DNA from: Cylindrospermopsis curvispora GIHE-G1
Lineage (GTDB): Bacteria > Cyanobacteriota > Cyanobacteriia > Cyanobacteriales > Nostocaceae
Assembly (NCBI RefSeq): GCF_014489415.1
Contig: NZ_CP060822.1
Coordinates: 1,126,311 to 1,190,310 of the forward strand
Reading direction: 5' to 3'
DNA: 64,000 nt
Shown here piece by piece: positions 40,206 through 49,872 of the stretch (the first letter of the stretch is position 1; each line of letters starts with the position of its first letter). A model generated the notes under the pieces. That model did not search any database, was not told where the DNA came from, and worked only from the letters and a program-made list of their open reading frames with translations. The translations under genes and the position numbers were made by a program.

Positions 40206-40682
40206 CCACTCTTTCCCCTTTAATTTACAGTTTTAACGGACGGTTGCCTGGTTTTCGACATCTCCATCCTTTGATCACTGTTTTTTAGGTTGCCCTTGGT
40301 GATGTTGTCGGTGCCTCCAAATAATTAGGGAAGAGAGATGTTCCGGTTTCATACTGGCATCCCCACCGGTAATGATGGTTGACTGGATCCCGCAAAATTT
40401 TTTTTCATAAAAAATTTCCTTGGGCATCCTTGATGCCGAACTGCGCTTTGACGCTACCAGGTTGCCATGGTTTAGGTTTAGGTTTTGCTGATTCTGAGTT
40501 TTCCACTACAAAGTCGAGTAAAACTTATTACGGTTTTCCGGGCGTTTAGGTTTCGCGGGGTCTCCACGTACCATATAGAATGCTCCATATAATTCTAGCA
40601 ACTGAATGCTATCCTTTTTGGGGATAACATCTGTGGGTGGTTGGAAGATAACTAGGACCAAGATTTTCCCTTTGTTTTTTGG
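40206..40682 (-). other. Leader between ylxR and infB
   Basis: 477 bp with no complete gene. It begins with a frame in phase with ylxR past its TGA, includes the two short ORFs at 40405-40574, and ends with about 200 bp before infB that contain no recognisable structure. Confidence 0.4.
40405..40574 (-). pseudogene. Two overlapping mini-ORFs, possible split small gene
   Basis: The first ORF (40506-40574) starts with ATG behind a well-placed GGAG and encodes 22 residues, MVRGDPAKPKRPENRNKFYS plus TL. Its TAG overlaps a GTG that opens a second ORF (40405-40506) of 33 residues containing AKPKPKPWQPGSVKAQFGI and ending DAQGNFL. The similar Lys-Pro-rich composition suggests one former gene of about 56 codons split by a one-base shift, or two coupled mini-genes. 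No family is recognised. Confidence 0.35.
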
Positions 40683-40952
40683 TCAAACCTGGTTGTGGTT
40701 ATTTTCCCGACCGAGTCTTTGCCACAATGTTTCATAGACTGTTTCTGGAACTATTCCCTTTAGGGAGCGCCCTAGTTTATTTTTCCTCTGTGCCTTATGG
40801 AGGCAGTCAGCTTGAGGGCAAATATAAGCAGAACGCCCCATGCCCTGATCCAATTCTACCTTGCCAGATGGAAACAGACGAACAATCCTCCAAAACTCTG
40901 TCTTTGTTCCTACCCGACGACAACTAATGCACCGCCGATAGTTTGGTTTCAT
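40683..40952 (-). CDS. ylxR: YlxR family (DUF448) RNA-binding-like protein
   Basis: An 89-aa protein with the YlxR signature RRCISCRRVGTK at residues 6-17 and a second pair in YICPQADC. Members sit between nusA and infB in many bacteria and are thought to bind RNA or act as transcription factors; a link to RNase P has been reported for some. It starts 12 bp after nusA ends, as expected for co-transcription. Confidence 0.93.
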   Translation of the reverse strand: MKPNYRRCISCRRVGTKTEFWRIVRLFPSGKVELDQGMGRSAYICPQADCLHKAQRKNKLGRSLKGIVPETVYETLWQRLGRENNHNQV

Positions 40953-40964
40953 TTACTATGTCCT

Positions 40965-42251
40965 TTAATTTTCTTCCCCCATTGAGTTAAATTCATCTTC
41001 CCCTTCGTCTGGGTCATCTTCATATTCCTCTTCTCTAACTTCAAACTGACTATCCGGTTGATTACTCTCGTCTTGATAGTTGGCTCTAACTGCTGCAAAT
41101 TTGGCATCCTCCGCTCCATAATCATATTTTGCCTGGTCTTTAATATCTATTTTCCACCCGGTTAACCGTGCGGCTAATCTCACGTTTTGACCTTCTTTGC
41201 CAATGGCTAAACTCAGCTGATCCTCGGCCACTAAAACGTGGGTTTGGCGACTTTCAGGATCCATTAAGCGTACCTCATCTACCCTAGCAGGACTCAACGC
41301 GTTAGCAATATAGGTGGCTGGATCCGGTGACCAGCGAATTACATCTATTTTTTCACCGCGCAATTCGTTCACTACTACTTGAATTCTTGATCCCCTAGCT
41401 CCAATGCACGCCCCCACCGGATCCACATCCCGATCTAAAGTATCTACTGCTATTTTAGTCCTTGGACCAACATAACGGGAAGGAGGATTGGCCTCCCGAG
41501 CTACTGCTACTATTCGCACTACCTCATCCTCTATTTCTGGCACCTCGTTGGCGAATAAGTAAACTACTAATCCTGCATCCGCACGAGATACTAGCAATTG
41601 TGGCCCTCTTTGCTGTCCCTGAGAAACTTTTTTTAAGTATACTTTGAATGTTGCATTAGATCTATAAGTGTCATTTGGCAATTGTTCCCTTTTTGGTAGC
41701 TCGGCCTCCACTTCTGGCTGCCCAAAACTACTACTAACTGCTAATATTACAGACTGTCTTTCAAATCTTAAAACTCTTGCTTGTAAAACTGTGCCTTCTA
41801 AGTCTTGAAATTCCTCCTGCACCATTTGACGCTGCTGATCCCGCAGCTTTTGTGCTAAGACCTGTTTGGTTTGCATGGCGGCCATGCGTCCAAACTCTCC
41901 TTGATCCGGAGTAACATCTAAGACTACCGAATCCCCCGATTGGGCTTCAGGAGCTACCTGCTGCACTTCATCTAAGGAAATTTGATGATCACAATTGGTT
42001 ACTTCTTCTACTATGGTTTTGGTAGAAAGAACTCGAAATCCCTCCCCATCAATATCTAGTTCTACCTCAAAGTTATCAAAATAATTTTCGTCAAATTGTC
42101 TGCGCTCTAGGTTTTGGGCGCGGCGGTAGCGTTCATAACCTTTAAGTAGTGCTTCTCTAATAGATGATTGTACTGCTAAACGGGGTAAATTTCGCTCTAG
42201 GCTAATTTTTTCAATTAAATCTTTTAATCCGGGTAAAGTAACCATTGACAT
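40965..42251 (-). CDS. nusA: Transcription termination/antitermination protein NusA
   Basis: Binds RNA polymerase and controls pausing, termination and antitermination. The 428-aa protein has the N-terminal polymerase-binding domain (1 to about 125), S1 domain (about 130-200, with GTVLQARVLRFERQSVILAV) and two KH domains (GACIGARGSRIQVVVNELRG; LAIGKEGQNVRLAARLTGW). It lacks the E. coli C-terminal acidic repeats but ends in a short acidic tail. Two Met codons (MSM) can start it. Confidence 0.97.
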   Translation of the reverse strand: MSMVTLPGLKDLIEKISLERNLPRLAVQSSIREALLKGYERYRRAQNLERRQFDENYFDNFEVELDIDGEGFRVLSTKTIVEEVTNCDHQISLDEVQQVAPEAQSGDSVVLDVTPDQGEFGRMAAMQTKQVLAQKLRDQQRQMVQEEFQDLEGTVLQARVLRFERQSVILAVSSSFGQPEVEAELPKREQLPNDTYRSNATFKVYLKKVSQGQQRGPQLLVSRADAGLVVYLFANEVPEIEDEVVRIVAVAREANPPSRYVGPRTKIAVDTLDRDVDPVGACIGARGSRIQVVVNELRGEKIDVIRWSPDPATYIANALSPARVDEVRLMDPESRQTHVLVAEDQLSLAIGKEGQNVRLAARLTGWKIDIKDQAKYDYGAEDAKFAAVRANYQDESNQPDSQFEVREEEYEDDPDEGEDEFNSMGEEN

Positions 42252-42458
42252 AAGCAGTCTCCTTAATCCTTAATTTTTATCCGTGCAAACGCTGCAATTT
42301 TGCACTGTTTATGTTGCCAATTTTTAGGAAAATCGTTGACTAATTTTATAGCTTTGGTAAGAACGCTTAAAACAGGTTTATGGCGTGACTGCTGGATAGA
42401 CGTTCTAGATCGCTATATCTCTATATTTTCTCAATCACATAAAAAAATCTCAATTTCA

Positions 42459-42920
42459 TTAGGGGTGATCATCTAATTGCACCTTGGTAACCAGGGATCT
42501 GAGAATTCCTACTACACGACCCTTTTGGTTTAAGTAAATTTTTGTTTCATCTCGACGAATCAACTGACCTTTCCATTCTTTTTCTCCATCATCGGGATCA
42601 CAGGTAGATACAACTACAGGAAATCCTTTAAAGGAAATAAATTCCCTGTCAGTTGCCAATTCCCTCGAAATCCCTGGGCTAGATACTTCTAAAACATAAG
42701 TGTCTAGAATAATCTCAGCTGCGTCTAGGGAAGTTTCTAAAGCACGGCTCATCTTTTCACAATCGTTTAGACTAGTATCTTGTTGAGGATTGCGAATATC
42801 TACACGCAAAATGGGAGGACGCTGGTTCGTATGAAAAACCATGCCAACAACTTCCAGTCCTAGTTCTGCTGCTAGTGGAGTCGCTAAGTCAATAATTTGT
42901 GGAACTAAGGGATGAGTCAT
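42459..42920 (-). CDS. rimP: Ribosome maturation factor RimP
   Basis: Assists assembly of the 30S subunit. From the ATG at 42920 (MTHPLVPQ) the protein has 153 residues; the frame is open 11 codons upstream but those are not family-like. [22 protein letters not shown] and [17 protein letters not shown] are conserved RimP blocks, as is [14 protein letters not shown]. First gene of the nusA-infB operon, 207 bp before nusA. Confidence 0.96.
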   Translation of the reverse strand: MTHPLVPQIIDLATPLAAELGLEVVGMVFHTNQRPPILRVDIRNPQQDTSLNDCEKMSRALETSLDAAEIILDTYVLEVSSPGISRELATDREFISFKGFPVVVSTCDPDDGEKEWKGQLIRRDETKIYLNQKGRVVGILRSLVTKVQLDDHP

Positions 42921-43101
42921 GCGATAATTCAATAAAAAAAAGTGGGCACCCACCCACTTCCGGCGATAGGGATATCTTCCCAGAAGTCTGAGACGAACTT
43001 TTTTAGGTTTGTCTCTCCTGCTAGTGTAATCTATTTTTTTGCTGTTGACACCCTGCTACCAATTAACTGGCAAGAAAAATTCTGCGATCGCCTGATTTTG
43101 T

Positions 43102-44496
43102 TCACACTGCTTTAGACCGCATTTTTCTCGTCTGCTCTATAATTTGCTCTATGTCTTCTTGGGACAATCGCTGCACATAGTTTATTTTTACCTCTTCTAA
43201 AAGGTCATTTAGCAAACTTTGGAGTTCTACTAGTATGTGTTTTGCCTGTATTTCTCCTGATAATGTAGTTGTAAATTTACCAATTAAGTCCTTAAAAAGT
43301 TGAGCGGTTAGGGGATCTTTACTGACTTTATTCACTATTAAATAAAGATTTTTGCCAATTTGGTCAGCTATCTCTCCACTGAGTTGATTTTGTACCTGGC
43401 TCAATCCTGGCAGCTGTAACAGGTTGCGATAAATTGGGACTTGTTCTAAGGCCCCTTCCATACTACGACTCAAAATGGCATTGATTTCCGGTTGAACCTT
43501 AGGCATAACAGTATCAATTAAAATACGTATTAATATTCCTGATATTGCCTCTATTTCATTAATGTTATTAATATCTATATACTCACGTTCATTTTGTTTA
43601 GGGTCAAACCAACGACTAATATCACTATGTTGAATCGAGAACTGAATTTGATTAATCACCCGCACCACAACAATTTCCGTGATTTCTTCGGCAAAATTAG
43701 CGACTATACCCTGGTGAATCTGTTTTCTTACTAAATATAAATTTATAAGATTTGATTGGTCTAGACGTACAACGACTGGTACAATACGTAGCCAGCGCCA
43801 AAGGGGAAACAACAGAAATAGATCATACCAACGCCATAAAATTGCCTCCAACCAACTAAGATGAGAGTTTTGACGCTTAATATAAAAACTCCGCCATAAC
43901 AGTTCCAACCCAAATACAGCTACAAATGGTAAATCAATTAACCAAAAATTATTGATCAACTCCCCATTTTCGCCAATTCTCCGGTAGTAATTACTAGCAA
44001 TACTAGGGAGAATTTGCCGATTAAAAAAGTCAATTTCTTCTACCCATCGTCCCTGGGATAAATATTCCGGACTCCAGAAAATTGTAAAAGCGCTCTTTGA
44101 TGACTCCTGACCTACTCTTTCCCGCATGCGGTTTTTAATTTTTTCTAGGGTTCCACTTTTCCCAGATCCCGCAAAGGGGTTACTATCAATCATATCCATG
44201 CTCATACGGCGAATTTCTGCTAGTTTAGTTTTTACAGCAGGGGAACCTAAACCACTTTCACTCACCTGGACTTGTAAACTGGCTATATTATTTAAATAGT
44301 TCACCGTATCTCGATGGGGTTCAATGCCTTTAATCGGATCATAAATACGACTAAGTTGGGGCAAATTGCGAAAGTAAAAATCTCGCCAAGGTACGTAACT
44401 CCAATCAAACATCACCAGACCCAAATTAAGGGTAGCAGTGATTGCCATCAACCTTTCTAACCATAGATGTTGTTTGGAAATTCTCAACTTACTCAT
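43102..44496 (-). CDS. Conserved cyanobacterial membrane protein, unknown function
   Basis: A 464-aa protein with three likely membrane segments: residues about 15-33, 185-207 and 222-245. The last reads LFLLFPLWRWLRIVPVVVRL and carries three arginines in a hydrophobic helix, a layout reminiscent of an S4 voltage-sensor segment but not proof of one. A large loop (about 35-180) is between the first and second spans, and the C-terminal 215 residues are soluble and alpha-helical, with repeated Gln/Ile/Glu stretches. No catalytic motif is recognised. It is divergent from the rhamnose operon. Confidence 0.75.
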   Translation of the reverse strand: MSKLRISKQHLWLERLMAITATLNLGLVMFDWSYVPWRDFYFRNLPQLSRIYDPIKGIEPHRDTVNYLNNIASLQVQVSESGLGSPAVKTKLAEIRRMSMDMIDSNPFAGSGKSGTLEKIKNRMRERVGQESSKSAFTIFWSPEYLSQGRWVEEIDFFNRQILPSIASNYYRRIGENGELINNFWLIDLPFVAVFGLELLWRSFYIKRQNSHLSWLEAILWRWYDLFLLFPLWRWLRIVPVVVRLDQSNLINLYLVRKQIHQGIVANFAEEITEIVVVRVINQIQFSIQHSDISRWFDPKQNEREYIDINNINEIEAISGILIRILIDTVMPKVQPEINAILSRSMEGALEQVPIYRNLLQLPGLSQVQNQLSGEIADQIGKNLYLIVNKVSKDPLTAQLFKDLIGKFTTTLSGEIQAKHILVELQSLLNDLLEEVKINYVQRLSQEDIEQIIEQTRKMRSKAV

Positions 44497-44630
44497 ATAT
44501 AATTGGGTTGCTCACTAGAAACTAGATAGTAATCTTACATGTAGTTAAATACACAAGAATGTTATAAATCTTAAAGGTTTGTTACCTCGGGTTATCTATA
44601 GAAATTCAACCAGTCCTAATTGCATTTAAT

Positions 44631-45752
44631 ATGTCAAACTACCAGAGAAATGATCTACCAAATTTACTAGTTACCGGTGGCGCAGGATTCATCGGGTCTA
44701 ACTTTGTCCTGCATGCTAGAAGGTTAGGCTATGGTAACATAATTAATCTAGATAAGCTAACTTATGCCAGTAACCTACAAAACCTGACTGAAATAGAACG
44801 GAATGAAAAATATCAAGAGGGTTATAGATTCATTCAAGGAGATATTGGTAACTCTGAGCTAGTTAGTTACCTGTTAGAAGAGTATGAAGTAGATGCAGTC
44901 ATAAATTTTGCAGCAGAAACCCATGTTGATCGTTCTATTTTTAGTCCAGGGAATTTTATTGAAACTAATGTGGTTGGAACCTTTAAGCTTCTGGAAGCCA
45001 GTAAAACCTACTGGCAAAAACTGTCATCTAAAAAACAGGAAGCCTTCCGATTTTTACATATATCCACAGATGAAGTGTATGGTTCTTTAAATGCTGAAGA
45101 TCCAGCTTTTCGAGAAGATAGCCAATATGCGCCTAACAGTCCTTATGCAGCGTCTAAAGCATCCGCAGATCATCTTGTTCGTTCTTACTATCATACCTAT
45201 GGACTACCGACCTTAACGACCAATTGTTCTAATAATTATGGACCATTACAATTTCCTGAAAAACTGATTCCCTTAATGATTATCAACGCTATAAATGGTA
45301 AGCCCCTACCCATATATGGTGATGGTCAAAACATCCGGGATTGGTTATATGTCACAGATCACTGTGATGCCATTTATCTAGTTCTGCAAGAGGGTAGAAT
45401 TGGTGAAAATTATAATATTGGGGGAATGAATGAACAAACGAACTTAGTAGTTGTGAACAAGATTTGTGAGATCTTGGAAAGACTAGCGCCCAAACCCAAC
45501 TGTGAATACTCATCCCTAATTACCTTTATTAAAGACCGTCCTGGTCATGACCGTCGGTATGCGATTGATTCTAGTAAAATTGCCAAAGAATTAGGTTGGC
45601 AACCCAAAGAGAACTTTGAGAGTGGATTAATCAAAACAGTGCGGTGGTATCTAGATAATTCAGCCTGGGTAGAATCTATCCTTACTGGAGCATACCAAAA
45701 CTGGATCAAACAGAACTATGAATCTCGTGAAACATCACAGTTAAAGGAGTAA
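44631..45752 (+). CDS. rfbB: dTDP-glucose 4,6-dehydratase
   Basis: Converts dTDP-glucose to dTDP-4-keto-6-deoxyglucose, the second step of dTDP-L-rhamnose synthesis. The 373-aa short-chain dehydrogenase fold has the NAD motif GGAGFIGSN at residues 16-24, [10 protein letters not shown], the DEVYG aspartate/glutamate motif, and the catalytic YAASK. It is the first gene of rfbB-A-C-D; rfbA starts 2 bp after its stop. Confidence 0.97.
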   Translation: MSNYQRNDLPNLLVTGGAGFIGSNFVLHARRLGYGNIINLDKLTYASNLQNLTEIERNEKYQEGYRFIQGDIGNSELVSYLLEEYEVDAVINFAAETHVDRSIFSPGNFIETNVVGTFKLLEASKTYWQKLSSKKQEAFRFLHISTDEVYGSLNAEDPAFREDSQYAPNSPYAASKASADHLVRSYYHTYGLPTLTTNCSNNYGPLQFPEKLIPLMIINAINGKPLPIYGDGQNIRDWLYVTDHCDAIYLVLQEGRIGENYNIGGMNEQTNLVVVNKICEILERLAPKPNCEYSSLITFIKDRPGHDRRYAIDSSKIAKELGWQPKENFESGLIKTVRWYLDNSAWVESILTGAYQNWIKQNYESRETSQLKE

Positions 45753-45754
45753 GA

Positions 45755-46636
45755 ATGAAAGGAATTATTCTAGCAGGTGGTTCAGGGACAAGACTTTATC
45801 CTCTGACTCAGGTAGTTAGTAAACAGCTGATGTCTATTTATGACAAGCCCATGATTTACTATCCTTTATCCGTACTAATGTTAGCGGGAATCAAAGAAAT
45901 TTTGATTATTTCCACCCCTAGAGACTTGCCACTATTTGAAAAACTGTTGAAGGATGGTAGTCAATGGGGATTAAAGTTTAGTTATGTGGAGCAACCAAAA
46001 CCAGAAGGATTGGCCCAGGCTTTTATTTTGGGGAAGGACTTCATCAAAAACCAGCCCGTTTGTTTAATTTTAGGAGATAATATATTTTATGGGCATGGGT
46101 TAACAGAAATTTTAACTCGTGCTGTGCAACTAGAGCAGGGAGGATTAGTATTTGGATATAAAGTCACCCAACCAGAAAACTATGGTGTGATTGAATTTAA
46201 CCATTTAGGAAAGGCAATTAGTATTGAAGAAAAACCAAAAATTCCCAAATCAAAATATGCTGTTCCTGGCATTTATTTTTATGATGCTCAAGTGGTAGAA
46301 ATCGCTGCTAGTTTAAAACCTTCTGCGCGGGGTGAATTAGAAATTACAGATATCAATTTAACCTATCTCCGACAAGAGCAATTAAGGGTAGAAATTTTGG
46401 GACGTGGATATGCTTGGTTGGATACGGGTACCCATGAGTCCCTACATCAAGCCAGTAATTTCATTTATACTTTGGAAGAAAGACAAGGGGTAAAAATTGC
46501 CTGCATTGAGGAAATTGCCTACAATCAAGGATATATTGACCGTCCCCAACTCCAGTTTTTAGTAGATTCTATGGGTAAAAGTAGTTATGGAATGTATTTG
46601 CAACGAATTCTACAAGATGAAATTACTTTTAAATAA
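45755..46636 (+). CDS. rfbA: Glucose-1-phosphate thymidylyltransferase
   Basis: Makes dTDP-glucose from glucose 1-phosphate and dTTP, first step of the pathway. The 293-aa protein begins with [18 protein letters not shown], the nucleotide-binding motif, and contains [10 protein letters not shown] and [12 protein letters not shown]. Second in the rhamnose operon. Feedback by dTDP-rhamnose is known for the family. Confidence 0.97.
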   Translation: MKGIILAGGSGTRLYPLTQVVSKQLMSIYDKPMIYYPLSVLMLAGIKEILIISTPRDLPLFEKLLKDGSQWGLKFSYVEQPKPEGLAQAFILGKDFIKNQPVCLILGDNIFYGHGLTEILTRAVQLEQGGLVFGYKVTQPENYGVIEFNHLGKAISIEEKPKIPKSKYAVPGIYFYDAQVVEIAASLKPSARGELEITDINLTYLRQEQLRVEILGRGYAWLDTGTHESLHQASNFIYTLEERQGVKIACIEEIAYNQGYIDRPQLQFLVDSMGKSSYGMYLQRILQDEITFK

Positions 46637-46670
46637 GTTTTCAATAATCAAATAAACGCAAGATGATTCT

Positions 46671-47216
46671 ATGAAAGTAAGCAAGACAGAAATTCCAGAC
46701 GTGCTACTAATTGAACCACAGGTTTTTGGTGATGAGCGGGGTTTTTTCTATGAGAGTTTTAATGAACAGCTCTTTACGGAAAAAACGGGAATATCACCTC
46801 ACTTTGTTCAGGATAATCACTCTCGCTCTGGCAAAAATGTGCTCCGAGGGTTACACTATCAGATTCAGCAACCGCAAGGAAAATTAGTTCGTGTTGCAGC
46901 TGGTGAAGTTTTTGATATTGTTGTTGATTTAAGGAAGAGTTCCCCTACCTTTTCTCAATGGGTATGTGTGTATTTATCATCAGCTAATAAGCATCAACTT
47001 TGGATTCCACCAGGTTTTGCCCATGGTTTTTTAGTCCTATCAGAATATGCAGATTTCTTGTATAAAACTACGGATTATTACGCACCAGAATATGACCGAT
47101 GTATTTTATGGAACGATCCAGATTTAGCTATTTCTTGGCCAATTGGGGATGAACCAATTGTTTCCTCCAAGGATAAATCTGGAAAATTATTTTCCCAAGC
47201 GGAGGTTTACCCATGA
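46671..47216 (+). CDS. rfbC: dTDP-4-dehydrorhamnose 3,5-epimerase
   Basis: A cupin-fold epimerase acting on dTDP-4-keto-6-deoxyglucose, third step. The 181-aa protein carries ERGFFYESFN, VLRGLHYQ with the catalytic histidine, GEVFDIVVDLRKSSPTF and WIPPGFAHGF. Its last 4 bp overlap rfbD (ATGA), indicating coupled translation. Confidence 0.97.
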   Translation: MKVSKTEIPDVLLIEPQVFGDERGFFYESFNEQLFTEKTGISPHFVQDNHSRSGKNVLRGLHYQIQQPQGKLVRVAAGEVFDIVVDLRKSSPTFSQWVCVYLSSANKHQLWIPPGFAHGFLVLSEYADFLYKTTDYYAPEYDRCILWNDPDLAISWPIGDEPIVSSKDKSGKLFSQAEVYP

Positions 47217-48124
47217 AAATTCTTTTAACTGGTATTTCTGGTCAGGTAGGTTGGGAATTACAACGCAGTTTGATGACTGTGGGGGATGTGATTTGTTTAG
47301 GGAGAAATGAATTAGACTTATCCCGATATGAAACAATTCCCTCCACAATTAGGGAGGTAAAACCAGATTTAATTGTCAATCCTGCTGCTTATACTGCGGT
47401 GGATAAAGCAGAATCAGAACCAGATTTAGCTATGTCTATTAATGGTGTTGCTCCCGGTATTCTTGCTGAGGAAGCAAAAAGGTTAGGAGCTGGTATCATT
47501 CACTATTCTACCGATTATGTTTTTGATGGCCATCAAAATATTCCCCATAAGGAAAACGACCAAACCTCTCCACAAAATGTCTATGGAAAAACTAAGTTAG
47601 CAGGGGAAAAAGCTATTCAAGCTGTTGGCGTAAATCACCTGATTTTTCGTACTAGTTGGGTTTATGGTTTAAGAGGTAAGAATTTTTTATTGACTATGCA
47701 AAGATTAGCCAAAGAAAGAGAAGAAATTCGAGTGGTTGATGACCAAATTGGGTCACCTACTTGGAGCAGGATGATCGCAGAAGTAACCGCCCAAATTATT
47801 GCCCAAATTCGCGGTCAAATGGTGATTCCACATGCTAGTTATCTGACTGATTTTATGGCTGAGAAAGGGGGAATATATCACCTATCCTGTGGGGGAAAAA
47901 CTAGCTGGTACGGTTTTGCCAAAGCTATTCTCACCGATAAATTTGCTGATGATCAATATGGTCAATACAAGTTACAAAGGTTAGTCCCAATCACCACACC
48001 AGAATATCCCACACCAGCACTCAGACCTGGTTATTCTCTATTAGATAACCAAAAATTATTGGATACTTTTGGTTTGAAAATATCAAATTGGCAACAGGTT
48101 TTAGGTTTGGCTCTGGATAGTTAG
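47213..48124 (+). CDS. rfbD: dTDP-4-dehydrorhamnose reductase
   Basis: Last step, giving dTDP-L-rhamnose with NADPH. The 303-aa protein has LLTGISGQVGWEL at its start, NPAAYTAVDKAE, STDYVFDG and the catalytic YGKTKLAGE. The product is probably used for extracellular polysaccharide, O-antigen or sheath sugars; no glycosyltransferase is adjacent. It is convergent with radA, 12 bp apart. Confidence 0.97.
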   Translation: MKILLTGISGQVGWELQRSLMTVGDVICLGRNELDLSRYETIPSTIREVKPDLIVNPAAYTAVDKAESEPDLAMSINGVAPGILAEEAKRLGAGIIHYSTDYVFDGHQNIPHKENDQTSPQNVYGKTKLAGEKAIQAVGVNHLIFRTSWVYGLRGKNFLLTMQRLAKEREEIRVVDDQIGSPTWSRMIAEVTAQIIAQIRGQMVIPHASYLTDFMAEKGGIYHLSCGGKTSWYGFAKAILTDKFADDQYGQYKLQRLVPITTPEYPTPALRPGYSLLDNQKLLDTFGLKISNWQQVLGLALDS

Positions 48125-48136
48125 TTTAACAATCTT

Positions 48137-49693
48137 TTAGTCTTCATCCTCCTCCTCTAAATCCAAATCGCTATTTTCTAAAGACTGATGGGGAATAGCT
48201 GCAATAATAGCATCTATAACTTTAGAAACTTCTAATATTTCTATCTTTAAGTCAGGAAACTTTTGTCCCTTGGGTATGATTGCTCGTTTAAATCCTAATT
48301 TTGCAGCTTCCTTTAATCTCAGCTCCATTTGGGACACTGACCTTACTTGTCCCCCTAAACCCACTTCCCCTATTAATACTGTTTGCGGGTCAACTATTCT
48401 ATCTCGAAAACTAGCAACAATCGCAACTGCAATCCCTAAATCAACCGCAGGTTCTTCTACGCTTAAACCCCCCGCAGAGGCAACATAAGAATCTAATTTT
48501 GACATGGGCACTCCTACTCGTTTTTCTAACACAGCTAGAATTTGTACTAACCGGTTAAAATCCACACCTGTTCCAGCTCTGCGAGGCGAAGGGTAACTTG
48601 TGGGACTAACTAAGGCTTGTAGTTCCACAACTATTGGTCTTGTACCCTCACAAGCAACCACAATAGCAGTACCAGGAGAGGGTTCATCCCGATTTCCCAG
48701 AAACAACTCCGAGGGGTTAGGGACTTCCCTTAGTCCATTAGATACCATTTCAAATATACCAATTTCATGGGTAGCTCCGAAACGATTTTTTACAGTTCTT
48801 AATAATCTATGGGAAGCAAAGCGATCGCCCTCAAAATATAAAACCGTATCGACTAGGTGTTCTAAAACTCTTGGTCCAGCAATGGTTCCTTCTTTGGTAA
48901 CATGACCAACGATTAACATGGTAATATCTTCATGTTTGGCGACTTTCATCAAAGCTGCGGTACATTCCCGAACTTGAGCTACGGAACCAGGAGCAGATGT
49001 GAGTGCAGGAAAGAAAACAGTTTGTATACTGTCAATTACTGCTAAATTTGGCTTGAGAGAGTCAATTTCTCGGAGAATTTCCTCTAAATCTGTTTCCGGA
49101 AGGACATACAAGTCAGAGCTGATGGTGTGGTGTTCCACGGTAACCCTGTGGTCATCTTCCACAGCATCCCCAACATCTTGTTCAGGTAGTGGGTGAGAAC
49201 TTTCCGAGCTTGTGTTGATATCCTCTACGGAAACCACCTGGAGAGGTTTGGACATTCCTAAACGAGAAGCGCGTAATTTTACCTGTTGTCCTGATTCTTC
49301 TCCCGTCACATAAAGAATACGGTATCGCTGGGATAGTTCATTAGATACTTGGAGTAATAGGGTAGATTTGCCAATACCCGGATCTCCACCAATGAGAACC
49401 ATAGATCCGGGAACTACACCACCACCAAGTACTCTATCCAACTCCGAATATCCCGATTCCCATCGAGCAATTTGGCGATCGCTAATTTGGTCAAAAGTCA
49501 ATGATGCTCTGGGTTTAGAAGGCTTAGTGGATTTAGCAGCTGGTTGAGCGCTGTGCCAACCACCCACACCGAAGGAATTGGCATTTTGTTCCACGAGAGA
49601 ATCATAAGTGTCACAATTAGAACATTTACCAAACCATTGAGAAAACTCAGACCCACAATTACTGCAAATAAAAATCGTCTTTGGCTTTGCCAT
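48137..49693 (-). CDS. radA: DNA repair protein RadA
   Basis: A RecA-like helicase that processes recombination intermediates. The 518-aa protein has a zinc finger (Cys 10, 13, 24, 27), a RecA core with Walker A GGDPGIGKST at about 102-111, the RadA KNRFG motif near 313, and a Lon-like C-terminal domain. A polar insertion of about 38 residues (about 159-196, with SESSHPLPEQD and VTVEHHTISSD) separates the Walker A lobe from the DSIQ Walker B region and makes the protein longer than E. coli RadA (460 aa). Confidence 0.95.
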   Translation of the reverse strand: MAKPKTIFICSNCGSEFSQWFGKCSNCDTYDSLVEQNANSFGVGGWHSAQPAAKSTKPSKPRASLTFDQISDRQIARWESGYSELDRVLGGGVVPGSMVLIGGDPGIGKSTLLLQVSNELSQRYRILYVTGEESGQQVKLRASRLGMSKPLQVVSVEDINTSSESSHPLPEQDVGDAVEDDHRVTVEHHTISSDLYVLPETDLEEILREIDSLKPNLAVIDSIQTVFFPALTSAPGSVAQVRECTAALMKVAKHEDITMLIVGHVTKEGTIAGPRVLEHLVDTVLYFEGDRFASHRLLRTVKNRFGATHEIGIFEMVSNGLREVPNPSELFLGNRDEPSPGTAIVVACEGTRPIVVELQALVSPTSYPSPRRAGTGVDFNRLVQILAVLEKRVGVPMSKLDSYVASAGGLSVEEPAVDLGIAVAIVASFRDRIVDPQTVLIGEVGLGGQVRSVSQMELRLKEAAKLGFKRAIIPKGQKFPDLKIEILEVSKVIDAIIAAIPHQSLENSDLDLEEEDED

Positions 49694-49872
49694 GGGTAAT
49701 ATTAAAAAACATTAAAATTTGGTCAGACGCAAGAAAAGGTAAAAGAAGCAAAACTGGTAAGTAGTAGAAATTGCTTTTTTAGCTTTTTTGAATTAATAGG
49801 TAGAATGATATCTTAATATTATGTATGGTATGAAAATTCCACAAAACAAAATTTAACGGAGAGTAGGAAAAC

